Made by a program: the position numbers and the translations under genes
The notes under the pieces: generated by a model
What the model saw: the letters and a program-made list of their open reading frames with translations, nothing else
Told to the model about the DNA's origin: nothing
Databases searched by the model: none
Part shown: in pieces, positions 48,204-56,925 of the stretch
How positions within the stretch are numbered: the first letter of the stretch is position 1
Layout of the letters: each line of letters opens with the position of its first letter
Assembly (NCBI RefSeq): GCF_001434575.1
Contig: NZ_AZDA01000046.1
Location: 62,001-126,000 of the forward strand
Source: Loigolactobacillus bifermentans DSM 20003
GTDB lineage: Bacteria; Bacillota; Bacilli; Lactobacillales; Lactobacillaceae
Length of the DNA: 64,000 nucleotides
Direction: 5' to 3'

Positions 48204-49682
48204 GTGTCTAAACAGCGTACCCTGATCATCACTTGTGCGTTACTACTGTCCAACGCCATGAGTGGTTTGGACAATACCATTATTAACACGGCTTTACCCG
48301 CAATTATTTCAGATTTACACGGCTTAGAGCTCATGGGCTGGATCGTTGCCGTCTTTCTGCTAGGCACCGCTGTCAGCACGCCTTTGTGGAGCAAATTAGG
48401 CGAACATATCGGGAATAAGAAAAGTTACCAACTGGCAGCATTACTGTTTGTCATCGGCTCTTTGTTACAAGGTTTAGCCCCTAACATGTGGGTCTTGATC
48501 ATCACCCGCACCGTAGCTGGTATTGGCAATGGCGGTATTGTCTCATTACCCTACATTATTTACGCGCAGCTATATGCTAACCCGCGCAAACGCATGCAAG
48601 TGCTGGGGTTTGTTTCGGCCAGTTATAGCATGGCCACGATTATTGGACCTTTAGTCGGCGGTTACATTGTCGATACTTTTAGTTGGCACTGGGTATTCTA
48701 CCTAAACGTCCCAATTGGACTATTGTCCGCCTTATTAGTCCAGATTTATTACCCGGCCCAACACGTAGCTGTGACTAAAAAAGTGGATTATCTCGGTGCC
48801 ATTTTAATGGCTTGTGGCTTGATCAGCCTATTGATTGGCATCGAAAACTTAGGCAGTGCCAGCGTTCACCAAGTGGCACTGGCCTTTGGGATCGCCGTCG
48901 TCTGCCTAGGGACTTTGATTCGGGTCGAAGGTCACGTTAACGATCCGATCATTCCCCGCCGTTTATTTAAAAACCTTGATTTAGTCATGGATTTCCTGTT
49001 ATTTACCTTAATTTGGGGCGCCTTCATGGGTTTTCTGATTTACAGTCCGATGTGGGCCCAAGGCTTGCTAGGGACCTCGGCTTTAATTGGGGGCGCCACG
49101 CAAATTCCCAGCTCAATTACCGATTTTATCGGCTCTGGGATGGTGGCCCCGCTTCGCCGCCACTGGTCCCCGCAAAATGTGCTCAATCTGAGTATTCTCA
49201 CCTTGACCCTAGCTTTTGTTTTGTTAGTCTTGGTTGACGCACACGCGCCTTACTGGATCCTATTAGTTGCAGGGATGTTTGAAGGCTTCGGCAATGGCGC
49301 TTGTTTTAATGAATTACAAGTCAAAGTCCAGCAAGATGCCGCCGAACAAGACGTGCCCATTGCCACCTCCTTTAGTTTTTTAATTCGCATGCTCAGTCAA
49401 ACCTTTACGGCTTCCGTGTTTGCCTTACTCATGAATGCGGCTATTCGCCATGGTGTAACCCAATCCCACGGTAAAATCACCATGCAAATGATGAACCAAT
49501 TGAGTGATGCCACGAATTTGAAACATTTACCACCACATTTAATTCCACAAATGCGGCAGATCTTACACACCGGCTTGCACAACATTATGTTATTGTCATT
49601 AATTTTGATGCTCATTGCTGCTGGTTTGAATTTAGCCGTTCAATATCGCCAACATCGCCAAATGGTGCGTAACGACCTTTAA
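48204..49682 (+). CDS. MFS multidrug exporter, DHA2 (14-helix) family
   Basis: Proton-driven drug efflux pump, 492 aa with 14 membrane helices. GTG at 48204 is chosen because AAGGAAG lies upstream; the ATG at 48186 overlaps that site. Motif D1 near LDNTIINTALPAIISDLHGL (about 18-37), motif A WSKLGEHIGNKKSYQLAALL (about 65-85) and motif C GPLVGGYIVDTFSWHWVFYL (about 150-170), the antiporter signature. Relatives include EmrB, QacA and LmrB. Substrates unknown; no adjacent regulator. Confidence 0.91.
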   Translation: MSKQRTLIITCALLLSNAMSGLDNTIINTALPAIISDLHGLELMGWIVAVFLLGTAVSTPLWSKLGEHIGNKKSYQLAALLFVIGSLLQGLAPNMWVLIITRTVAGIGNGGIVSLPYIIYAQLYANPRKRMQVLGFVSASYSMATIIGPLVGGYIVDTFSWHWVFYLNVPIGLLSALLVQIYYPAQHVAVTKKVDYLGAILMACGLISLLIGIENLGSASVHQVALAFGIAVVCLGTLIRVEGHVNDPIIPRRLFKNLDLVMDFLLFTLIWGAFMGFLIYSPMWAQGLLGTSALIGGATQIPSSITDFIGSGMVAPLRRHWSPQNVLNLSILTLTLAFVLLVLVDAHAPYWILLVAGMFEGFGNGACFNELQVKVQQDAAEQDVPIATSFSFLIRMLSQTFTASVFALLMNAAIRHGVTQSHGKITMQMMNQLSDATNLKHLPPHLIPQMRQILHTGLHNIMLLSLILMLIAAGLNLAVQYRQHRQMVRNDL

Positions 49683-49743
49683 TGGCAATTAGTTTCAGAA
49701 AAAACTTACGCCGAACAAATTTTTATGCTATGCTGATAAGCAT

Positions 49744-49792
49744 TGTGGCACAGGCGTGACCACATCTGGGTCCGTATGAAATGCTACCTCCC
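49744..49792 (+). promoter_or_regulatory. Folded leader upstream of the DUF2798 gene
   Basis: AGCATT...AATGCT forms an outer stem around TGTGG-(11 nt)-CCACA, ending about 20 bases before the AAAGGAG site. A promoter (TTACGC-17-TATGCT, -10 about 49727-49732) precedes it. It does not match a riboswitch class I know. Confidence 0.35.
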
Positions 49793-49822
49793 GCAAATCT
49801 AATCATTTAAAGGAGTTTTATT

Positions 49823-50341
49823 GTGCCAAGAAATTTTAAAGAAGAAATTATTTTTACCCTGATCATGGCTGGTTTAATGGTGTTTGTGATGGCCGGTTAC
49901 AACGTGGCTTTAAGTGACGGTTTTAGTAACGGTTACGTTTTAGAAGTCTTAAAAGGCTATCCATTGGCCTTGATCGTGGCCATTATTTTAGACATGTTAG
50001 TGGTTGGTCGAATTGCGAAAGGCATCTTTTTCAAATATATTTTCAAGCCTGTCATGAAGGCCCATCAAGCCATTATTGGCATCTGGATCTCTGTTTTAAT
50101 GGTGCTTGGAATGGTCACTTGTATGTCTGCGTTTGGGATGATCGTCACCCACAACTTTGATGGCAATTTGGCCCTGACCTACTTACACACCTGGGCCTTC
50201 AACATCATCATGGCCTTACCATTACAATTATTGATCGTCGGGCCAATTGCCCGTGCTGTCTTAGGCGCCGTTCAAAAAAATAGCCCTGTAGCAGTTGACG
50301 CCACAGCAAACAAAAAAGCCGTTAAAGCTGACGCGCGTTAA
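49823..50341 (+). CDS. DUF2798 membrane protein
   Basis: 172 aa, four membrane helices in two similar halves: MAGYNVALSDGFSNGYVLEV in the first and MIVTHNFDGNLALTYLHTWA in the second, each followed by a PLALIVAIIL-/ALPLQLLIVG-type helix, i.e. the duplicated DUF2798 unit. GTG start after AAAGGAG. Charged C-terminal tail (TANKKAVKADAR). The family is of unknown function and is common in lactic acid bacteria. Transcribed alone, with its own terminator. Confidence 0.85.
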   Translation: MPRNFKEEIIFTLIMAGLMVFVMAGYNVALSDGFSNGYVLEVLKGYPLALIVAIILDMLVVGRIAKGIFFKYIFKPVMKAHQAIIGIWISVLMVLGMVTCMSAFGMIVTHNFDGNLALTYLHTWAFNIIMALPLQLLIVGPIARAVLGAVQKNSPVAVDATANKKAVKADAR

Positions 50342-50352
50342 AAATTGCATTC

Positions 50353-50390
50353 AAAAAACCTTCAAAGGTCTGACCCTTTGAAGGTTTTTT
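50353..50390. terminator. Bidirectional terminator
   Basis: 16-bp stem AAAAAACCTTCAAAGG/CCTTTGAAGGTTTTTT between the DUF2798 gene and the convergent oxidoreductase gene. Confidence 0.92.
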
Positions 50391-50402
50391 GGTGCTCAGC
50401 CG

Positions 50403-51530
50403 TTACATGTTCGGTGTCGAACGATAACGTGCTACTAAGAAATCATACAGCGGTGTGGTGAAATCAATATCGTCAATTGCCGTTTCAAAATCCGTGGTCA
50501 CAATGGCGTCATCATGCTGGGCCAATAATTTTTGAACCCAGAATGGATCCACCAATAACTGTTGTCCAACAGCCACTAAATCGGCATGCGCTAAAACGTG
50601 ATTGGCATCTGCCCGGGTGCGTACACCCCCTACGCCAACCAGCGCTTTGCGACCAGCAATCGCGGTTTGTAAGTAAGCCAAAATAGATTGCGCCTGATAA
50701 TCGGCTGATTGCGCAACACGATCATATTCATTTAAGGAGACATGCACGTAATCCAGCGGTGTTTGAACCAACTGATCGATTAAATACAAGGTATCTGCAA
50801 ATGTGATCCCTGGTGTGGTGAATTCTTCCGGTGAGAAACGGTACCCCACAATAAATGGCGCTGTAGCATACTGCTTCACCGCCGCAAAAACAGCCTCTAG
50901 TACTTCCTGGATAAAGGTATAGCGCTGCGCCAAGCCACCACCATATTGATCGGTTCGATGGTTGGACTGTGGTGAGAAGAATTGTTGGAATAGGTATGTA
51001 TTGGCACCGTGCAGTTCAATACCATCAAATCCAGCCTGAATGGCCCGCCGCGTGGCCTCACCAAATGCCGCCACAGTGGCCTGAACATCAGCCGTTGTCA
51101 TTTCACGTGGCACACCCGTTTTTTGAGTGCCATCATGATGCTGGGCCGCAATCGCACTGGGGGCTTCTGGTAACCGATCGGCTAAAGCCGCTGGTTCGCT
51201 CATCCGCCCACCATGAAAGATTTGAATAATGGCTTTGGCACCGCCATTTTGAATCGCACTGGCCAATTGAGTCAGCTCGGGTAATTTATCATCACTGGCA
51301 ATGCTAAGCTCACCTGGCCAGCCTTTACCGCTGGCTTGTACGTTAGCCGCACCGGTGATCACTGCACCAACGCCTTGAGAACGTAAGGCATAATAGGCCA
51401 GTTCGTCTTTGGTAATCGTGCCATCAAAGAAACTTTGTAAGGTTGTCATTGGCGACATCATTACACGGTTGCGTAATGTGACGCCGTTTGCAAATTGATA
51501 GGGTTCGTCAAATGTCATGGTTTCAGCCAC
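50403..51530 (-). CDS. NADH:flavin oxidoreductase, Old Yellow Enzyme family
   Basis: 375 aa TIM barrel, FMN-dependent reduction of activated double bonds (enones, quinones). N-terminal NGVTLRNRVMMSPMTTLQSF with the FMN-binding Pro-Met, IIQIFHGGRMSE (substrate-binding His-Gly region, about 103), GFDGIELHGANTYLFQQFFS (about 170-190) and the C-terminal VGVGGVRTRADANHVL phosphate-binding loop. Similar to 2,4-dienoyl-CoA reductase-like proteins without the extra domains. Natural substrate unknown. Stands alone. Confidence 0.91.
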   Translation of the reverse strand: MAETMTFDEPYQFANGVTLRNRVMMSPMTTLQSFFDGTITKDELAYYALRSQGVGAVITGAANVQASGKGWPGELSIASDDKLPELTQLASAIQNGGAKAIIQIFHGGRMSEPAALADRLPEAPSAIAAQHHDGTQKTGVPREMTTADVQATVAAFGEATRRAIQAGFDGIELHGANTYLFQQFFSPQSNHRTDQYGGGLAQRYTFIQEVLEAVFAAVKQYATAPFIVGYRFSPEEFTTPGITFADTLYLIDQLVQTPLDYVHVSLNEYDRVAQSADYQAQSILAYLQTAIAGRKALVGVGGVRTRADANHVLAHADLVAVGQQLLVDPFWVQKLLAQHDDAIVTTDFETAIDDIDFTTPLYDFLVARYRSTPNM

Positions 51531-51626
51531 CTCTTACTTAAAATAAGTACAGTGCCATTTTGCCCCGTTTTTCACGACTTTGTCAATCAAAAAAAGACCG
51601 AGCAATTGCCCAGCCTTTGAAAATCC

Positions 51627-52718
51627 TTATTTTTGAGTTAGATAGCCTTGGGCCTTTAATAATTCTGCGAATTCTACAGAACCACCAGCGGCGCCACGAG
51701 CGGTATTGTGGGACAATCCGACAAACTTCCAGTCGTAAATTTTATCTTCCCGTAAACGACCAATGGACACACCCATACCATGTTCAAAATTAACGTCCTT
51801 GGCAACTTGTGGCCGATCATCTGCTTGCATATATTGAATAAATTGCTTGGGTGCACTTGGCAAGCCTAAACGTTGCGGTTCACCACTATAATTTTCCAAA
51901 GCATCAATTAATTGTTGCTTCGTTGGGTTTTTATGGAACTTCACAAAAGCCGTGGCAGTATGCCCGTATAAAATTGGGACTCGGATACATTGACTGGTGA
52001 TCACCGTATCATCAGCTGGCACGATTGCCTTTTTGTCAGCGTCCACATGCCCCCAGATCTTCAATGGTTCTTGTTCCGACTTTTCTTCTTCACCTGCAAT
52101 ATAAGGAATCACATTGCCCACCATCTCGGGCCAGTCTTTAAAGGTTTTACCTGCGCCTGAAATGGCCTGGTAAGTTGATGCGATCACTTCATAGGGCTCA
52201 AATTGACGCCAAGCAGACAACGCTGGCGTATAACTTTGAATGGAGCAGTTTGGCTTAACCGCAATAAAACCGTGCTTCGTGCCTAACCGTTCCCGCTGAT
52301 ACTTGATCACATCGGTATGCTCTGGGTTGATTTCAGGTACCACCATGGGCACATCTGGTGTCCAACGATGGGCACTGTTATTGGAAACCACCGGTGTTTC
52401 TGCTTTGGCATATTCTTCTTCTAACGCCCGTGTGGCAGCTTTATCCAAGCTGATGGCAGAGAAAATGAAGTCCACTTGTGCTGAGATCTCGGCGACTTTG
52501 CTGGCATCTTGGATGACCATACCCTTAATTTTTTCAGGCACAGTGCCTTCCATTTTCCAACGTCCGTTAACTGCCTCAGCGTAGGTTTTCCCGGCACTGT
52601 GGGCACTGGCAGCGACGGCCACCACGTTAAACCAAGGATGATCTGCCAACAACATAATGAACCGTTGCCCCACCATACCTGTTGCACCAATTACGCCAAC
52701 CTTTAACTTTTCCGTCAT
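51627..52718 (-). CDS. asd: Aspartate-semialdehyde dehydrogenase
   Basis: NADP-dependent reduction of aspartyl phosphate to aspartate semialdehyde, the branch point to lysine/diaminopimelate, threonine and methionine. 363 aa. Nucleotide loop GVIGATGMVGQRFIMLLADH at the N-terminus, the catalytic Cys in AVKPNCSIQSYTPAL (about 155) and His in SQCIRVPILYGHTATAF (about 250). It belongs to the longer archaeal/fungal-like Asd group. Expression should be lowered by lysine through the L-box leader upstream. Stands alone rather than in a dap operon. Confidence 0.94.
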   Translation of the reverse strand: MTEKLKVGVIGATGMVGQRFIMLLADHPWFNVVAVAASAHSAGKTYAEAVNGRWKMEGTVPEKIKGMVIQDASKVAEISAQVDFIFSAISLDKAATRALEEEYAKAETPVVSNNSAHRWTPDVPMVVPEINPEHTDVIKYQRERLGTKHGFIAVKPNCSIQSYTPALSAWRQFEPYEVIASTYQAISGAGKTFKDWPEMVGNVIPYIAGEEEKSEQEPLKIWGHVDADKKAIVPADDTVITSQCIRVPILYGHTATAFVKFHKNPTKQQLIDALENYSGEPQRLGLPSAPKQFIQYMQADDRPQVAKDVNFEHGMGVSIGRLREDKIYDWKFVGLSHNTARGAAGGSVEFAELLKAQGYLTQK

Positions 52719-52870
52719 AACAAATCCCCCATTTTCAGTTTCTTTTCACTACAATACCCATTGGAACACGATTGGTCAAGCCCGCTGATCATGATTGCTC
52801 ACCCTTTAAAATCAAGCGTCTTACCAACGATAACGTTCGGGCCACGTTATCTTTTAAAATCTCAGCCACT

Positions 52871-52914
52871 AAAAAAGGACTCTTTTGTTTAATCGTCGCT
52901 AAACAAAAGAATCC
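52871..52914 (-). terminator. Terminator of the lysine riboswitch
   Basis: GGACTCTTTTGTTTA (52877-52891) pairs with TAAACAAAAGAATCC (52900-52914), one G-U pair, with six T on the minus strand. Confidence 0.9.
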
Positions 52915-52950
52915 GCCAAAAATTATCGATAATATAGATGATCGGTTTCA

Positions 52951-53125
52951 TTTTCGATAGCGCCCCGCAAGTATGGTACCTGCGACAGTCCGTGATTTAT
53001 TGAATCACGTCCCAGCTAAGCATCGCCTGTGAGCGATGCCGCTTCGGCAACTGCGCCTTTTGGCCAATGTCGTTGTTTTCACAGAAACTCGATCAGCGGA
53101 CTGATAGCAGTTGCAACCTCTTCGA
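52951..53125 (-). promoter_or_regulatory. Lysine riboswitch (L-box) upstream of asd
   Basis: Conserved L-box elements in order on the minus strand: AGAGGTTGC, GCCGAAGCGGC, TTAGCTGGGACG and ACGGACTGTCGC, then the P5-like hairpin GCAGG...CTTGC. They are followed by the intrinsic terminator at 52871-52914. Binding of lysine should favour the terminator and reduce asd expression. Confidence 0.9.
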
Positions 53126-53135
53126 TTTATCCAAA

Positions 53136-53164
53136 ATGTTATAACTTATTGATGCGTTAGTCAA
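53136..53164 (-). promoter_or_regulatory. Promoter of the L-box/asd transcript
   Basis: TTGACT (53159-53164) and TAACAT (53136-53141), 17 bases apart, about 12 bases before the riboswitch. Confidence 0.7.
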
Positions 53165-53172
53165 GGTTTATC

Positions 53173-53421
53173 TGAATTTATTAGCAGCGTTGCATACGGC
53201 ACGCCAAAATAGACCCAACGTGATGAACTGCCTAATCTTGGTAGTCAGCCCTTAAATGAACAGCCGTTAGCTATTCATTATGCGTTCCTTACTATAGCAC
53301 CGACTGAAAATGACGACGATAACCACAGTCCTAAAGTCAACGAGCATCACGTTTTGATTGCCTGCGACCAGCAGTTGATCGCGCCTAACCGTTACAGCTT
53401 GACAGTCGGCACCGCTTTCAG
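53173..53421 (+). other. Possible gene remnant with protein-like reading frame
   Basis: One plus-strand frame is open for about 66 codons after a TAG (around 53208-53210), without a start codon, reading GSQPLNEQPLAIHYAFLTIA and LIACDQQLIAPNRYSLTVGT before a TGA. The frame before the TAG also looks coding (ISSVAYGTPK). The composition is protein-like rather than random intergenic, so this may be the decayed 3' end of a gene. I do not recognise it. The rest of 53165-53543 holds only the leader of the next gene. Confidence 0.3.
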
Positions 53422-53543
53422 GTTAAATTGACATTCGTAACCGCGAATGGGAAAATTATAACTTAATGAAGTCCCTTGTTTGACACTTTTAAACCGTCTG
53501 ATTTTAAGGACGTGATTGAGATAGATGAAAGGAAGTTTTTAGC

Positions 53544-55232
53544 TTGTTAAAACGCTTATGGCAGTTAGGCCAACAACAGCGCTGGCGCACTTATTTACAG
53601 GTTCTAGGCCAGTGGCTCAGTGAACTACTTGTTTTAACGATTTTAGTCACACTGACCTTGCGCTACACAAATCACCAGTGGTCCCAATTTTGGGTCACGT
53701 TGCTGGTCGTTCAAGTGGTGCTGGTCCTTTTATATCAAGGCTTGCTGGCATCACGCCTGAGTGACCGTTGGGCCCACGCTGCCAGTACTGAGTTACAAAC
53801 ACAATTTTTTGATTACTATTTAGCTCAAACTGGCCCTAGTCAGCAACAAACCATGACGGTGATCCATCAAGATCTCGGCACGATCAAACGGCTTAGCGTG
53901 CTGTATGACACCATTATTCCCACCACCTTACAATTGATTTTAACCGGTGTGATGATGGTGGTAGCGATCATTTGGTACCATCCGATTACCGTATTGATCC
54001 CCTTATTCGGTATTTTAGCCGTTGGTGCTGGGATGGGCATGCTTCAAGGAATGGGCAACAAAAAGAACATGGCTTATATCGATAGTTTTAATCAAATGGG
54101 TGAACGCTTTTTAGCAGATTTTAATGGGATGAAAACCTTGATCATGTACAATCGCCAACAGCGCTATGCCAAGGATTTTGCCACAGATTCTGAAAACTTT
54201 CGGCAAAAAACGATGGGTGTGCTCAGTTATCAACTCCAAACCCTGACCATTATGGACTTTTTTCTCTATGGTGCTTTAGGCTGGTTTGTCATGGCACAAG
54301 GTCAGGCCATTCAACAAGGGACATTGACCCTGCCGCACGCAGTCTTGATCAGTACCCTCGTTTGTTTATGGTTGATCGATTTTCGTAAATTTGGCTATTT
54401 TATTCATATTTTCATTTCACTATTACCCAAGGTCAGTCATTTATTTCAGCTGCTCGATCAGCCGCTAACAGTTACCACTACAACAACTGGTCAAGCCTTA
54501 ACCCCTCACAAGATCCAATTGTCCGGTACTGTTGGCTATGAAGCCCCTTTATTAACTGACGTCGACTTCACCTTAACACGCGGTCACTTGGTGGGCTTAG
54601 CAGGTACCAGTGGCAGCGGTAAGAGCACATTGGCCAAAACATTGCTGCAGCAACTGCCGCTGTTACGTGGTACGCTAACGGTTGATGACCAACCGTTAGC
54701 GGCGATTGCGCAGTTAGACTGGTGGCAAACGATTGCCTACCTTGGGCCAGATACGGTTTTATTTGACGATACCATCGAACACAATTTACTGTTAGGTGTG
54801 TCGCATCCTGATAATTGGCAAGCACGCTTGGCAGACCTTGGTCTGTGTCAATTTGTACTGGCGCTACCGAACCAGTTTCAAACGCAAGTTGGTGAAAATG
54901 GCGCACAACTGTCGCAAGGTCAGCGGCAACAAGTCGCTGTCGCGCGGGCCATTCTTGCTGATAAAGCTGTTTATTTATTCGACGAGATCACAGCAAATAT
55001 TGATGTGGAAAATGCTGACGTTATTTTAGCGGCCATTCAAAAATTGGCCCAAACAAAACTGATGCTCTTGATCACACACCGTTTAGCCGATATTGAACAA
55101 TTACCAGCTTGCTATTTGATCGACCAAGGCCATTTGACTTACGGAACACCACAACAGTTGGCGCAACAGGTGCCTGCTTTTCAGGCGCTTCTTGACGAAC
55201 AAGCAGCATTATTAAAGGAGGTGCACGGCTAA
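53544..55232 (+). CDS. CydD-like ABC exporter half-transporter
   Basis: 562 aa: six membrane helices (about 15-300) and an ATPase. Coupling region FNGMKTLIMYNRQQRYAKDF resembles CydD. Walker A LAGTSGSGKSTLAKTLLQQL, signature QLSQGQRQQVAVARAI, Walker B AVYLFDEITANID, switch His ITHRLADI. TTG start after GAAAGGAAG. It ends on the first base of the next gene's start region (1-base overlap), so the two form a heterodimer. CydDC exports cysteine/glutathione and binds haem, and is needed to assemble cytochrome bd oxidase; cydAB is not in the window, so the CydD label is by similarity only. Confidence 0.82.
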   Translation: MLKRLWQLGQQQRWRTYLQVLGQWLSELLVLTILVTLTLRYTNHQWSQFWVTLLVVQVVLVLLYQGLLASRLSDRWAHAASTELQTQFFDYYLAQTGPSQQQTMTVIHQDLGTIKRLSVLYDTIIPTTLQLILTGVMMVVAIIWYHPITVLIPLFGILAVGAGMGMLQGMGNKKNMAYIDSFNQMGERFLADFNGMKTLIMYNRQQRYAKDFATDSENFRQKTMGVLSYQLQTLTIMDFFLYGALGWFVMAQGQAIQQGTLTLPHAVLISTLVCLWLIDFRKFGYFIHIFISLLPKVSHLFQLLDQPLTVTTTTTGQALTPHKIQLSGTVGYEAPLLTDVDFTLTRGHLVGLAGTSGSGKSTLAKTLLQQLPLLRGTLTVDDQPLAAIAQLDWWQTIAYLGPDTVLFDDTIEHNLLLGVSHPDNWQARLADLGLCQFVLALPNQFQTQVGENGAQLSQGQRQQVAVARAILADKAVYLFDEITANIDVENADVILAAIQKLAQTKLMLLITHRLADIEQLPACYLIDQGHLTYGTPQQLAQQVPAFQALLDEQAALLKEVHG

Positions 55233-56839
55233 TGCTCAAACGCTTATTAAAAAACGCTGGCCGTTTAAATATGATTTTAAGTGCCAGTATTCTTGTAGGT
55301 GTCTTGGCCACTATGCTCCAACTCGGCATTCTCGGGTTAGGGTTTACGGCGTTAACCCACGGCTTTACCCGCACTCCCTGGCTGGGATTAGGCGTCTTGG
55401 CCCTTGTTGGTGGATTTGCCCGTTTCGGTGAACAGTACCTAGGACATTTAGTCGCCTTTAAATTATTATCCCGTTTTCGCAATCAAGTTTATCAAAAAAT
55501 CATCACCTTAGCGCCAGCAAAACTTGATCATAAACGGAGTAGTGATCTTTTAAAACTTATTGCACAAGACATTGAACAAATCGAAATTTTCTACGCCCAT
55601 ACCCTATCCCCCATTGTGATTGCGGTACTGGTCTCGATTTTACAAGTTTGGCTATTCTGGCGAGTTGCCCCTAGTCTTGGTTTGATTGCCTTGCTGGCTT
55701 ATCTCACCATTGGTGGTCTATTACCACTATGGCAGCAACGTCGCATGCAACAACCTGCGCTTGCATTTGGTCAAGCCGACCAACGCCACCAACGTTTGGC
55801 AAGTGAAACAGTGCATGGTAAATTTGAATTACAACAATATCAAGCCATCACGCAACAACGTGCTAAATTAGACCAAGCCACAACAGCCTACTGGCAAGCC
55901 AATCGACAAAAAATGATTCGGCAGGACCAGCAAGCTGGTCTCATGCAACTGATCTTAGTCGGTTACTTGTTCATTTTCGACCTGGTTGTCGTTTTACAAC
56001 AACTCCCGTTAATGTGGTTATTGCTGTTTCCCTTTACATTTGGGCGCGTTTTGGCATTGGCGACTTTGCCGGGCTCCTTATCCGGGGGCTTACTGGCAGC
56101 CCAACATTTATTTGATTTACTAGATGAAACGCCTGCCGTTGCAGCGCAATTGACGGGGGCCCCTTTAACCACCGTCCAGCAAGGTCACTTTGACCAAGTC
56201 ACCTTTCAATATCCAACCCGACCTGATCAAATGATTTTAAACGCTTTAAATTTCCAATTTAAGACGGGACAACGGATTGGGATTATCGGCACCAGTGGTG
56301 AAGGTAAAAGTACCATTGTCAAATTGTTAATGCGCTGGTACGCGCCTACTACAGGACAGCTCACTTTGAATCAAGCCGGCATCGAGACGTATCAACTGAC
56401 CACAATTCATAAAACCATGAACTATGTGCCACAAATGGCGCAAATCTTTAGTGGGTCACTGCGGGAAAACCTAACATTACGCAAAGCCAACTTTACAGAT
56501 CAACAACTGTGGACGGTATTAGATTGGGTCCACCTCACCGAATTCGTTCAAGGCTTACCACACCAATTGGACACGACTATTGGCGCCGACGTTGAAAACC
56601 TATCGGCTGGTGAAATGCAGCGGTTGGAACTCGCTCGAGCGTTTCTCCACCCCAGTGATGTCCTTATTTTAGATGAACCAACCAGTAATTTAGACGTTCT
56701 GAATGAAGCAATGATTCTTGCAGCCGTTAAACAACACTACGCTGGCACTGTCCTGATCGTCACCCACCGTCAAAGCACGTTGGCAATCTGTGATCAAGTC
56801 TATCGCCTGCAAAACGGCCAATTAACCGTGCCTCGCTAG
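55232..56839 (+). CDS. CydC-like ABC exporter half-transporter
   Basis: 535 aa. The region GFARFGEQYLGHLVAFKLLS followed by IITLAPAKLDHKRSSDLLKL closely follows the CydC pattern (R-x-x-E-R-x-x-x-H ... L-x-P-A-x-x-x-x-x-R-S-G-D-L-L). ATPase: Walker A IGTSGEGKSTIVKLLMRW, signature NLSAGEMQRLELARAF (Gln replaced by Glu in the LSGGQ position), Walker B VLILDEPTSNLD, switch His VTHRQSTL. Second gene of a two-gene operon ending in a strong terminator. Confidence 0.84.
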   Translation: MLKRLLKNAGRLNMILSASILVGVLATMLQLGILGLGFTALTHGFTRTPWLGLGVLALVGGFARFGEQYLGHLVAFKLLSRFRNQVYQKIITLAPAKLDHKRSSDLLKLIAQDIEQIEIFYAHTLSPIVIAVLVSILQVWLFWRVAPSLGLIALLAYLTIGGLLPLWQQRRMQQPALAFGQADQRHQRLASETVHGKFELQQYQAITQQRAKLDQATTAYWQANRQKMIRQDQQAGLMQLILVGYLFIFDLVVVLQQLPLMWLLLFPFTFGRVLALATLPGSLSGGLLAAQHLFDLLDETPAVAAQLTGAPLTTVQQGHFDQVTFQYPTRPDQMILNALNFQFKTGQRIGIIGTSGEGKSTIVKLLMRWYAPTTGQLTLNQAGIETYQLTTIHKTMNYVPQMAQIFSGSLRENLTLRKANFTDQQLWTVLDWVHLTEFVQGLPHQLDTTIGADVENLSAGEMQRLELARAFLHPSDVLILDEPTSNLDVLNEAMILAAVKQHYAGTVLIVTHRQSTLAICDQVYRLQNGQLTVPR

Positions 56840-56863
56840 CAACCAAAAAAGCTATTTAACCAA

Positions 56864-56910
56864 AAAAAGACAAGCAAACGTCGCATCACGCAACGTGGCT
56901 TGTCTTTTTT
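56864..56910. terminator. Terminator between the CydDC-like operon and brnQ2
   Basis: AAAAAGACAAGC/GCTTGTCTTTTT with an internal, partly paired loop; works for both convergent units. Confidence 0.85.
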
Positions 56911-56925
56911 GATAACTGCTAAATT

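Noticed and set aside
52715-52792. 25-codon minus-strand frame overlapping the asd start (ATGA overlap)
   Set aside because: Weak ribosome site and no codon pattern for a lysine leader peptide; control is already explained by the L-box.
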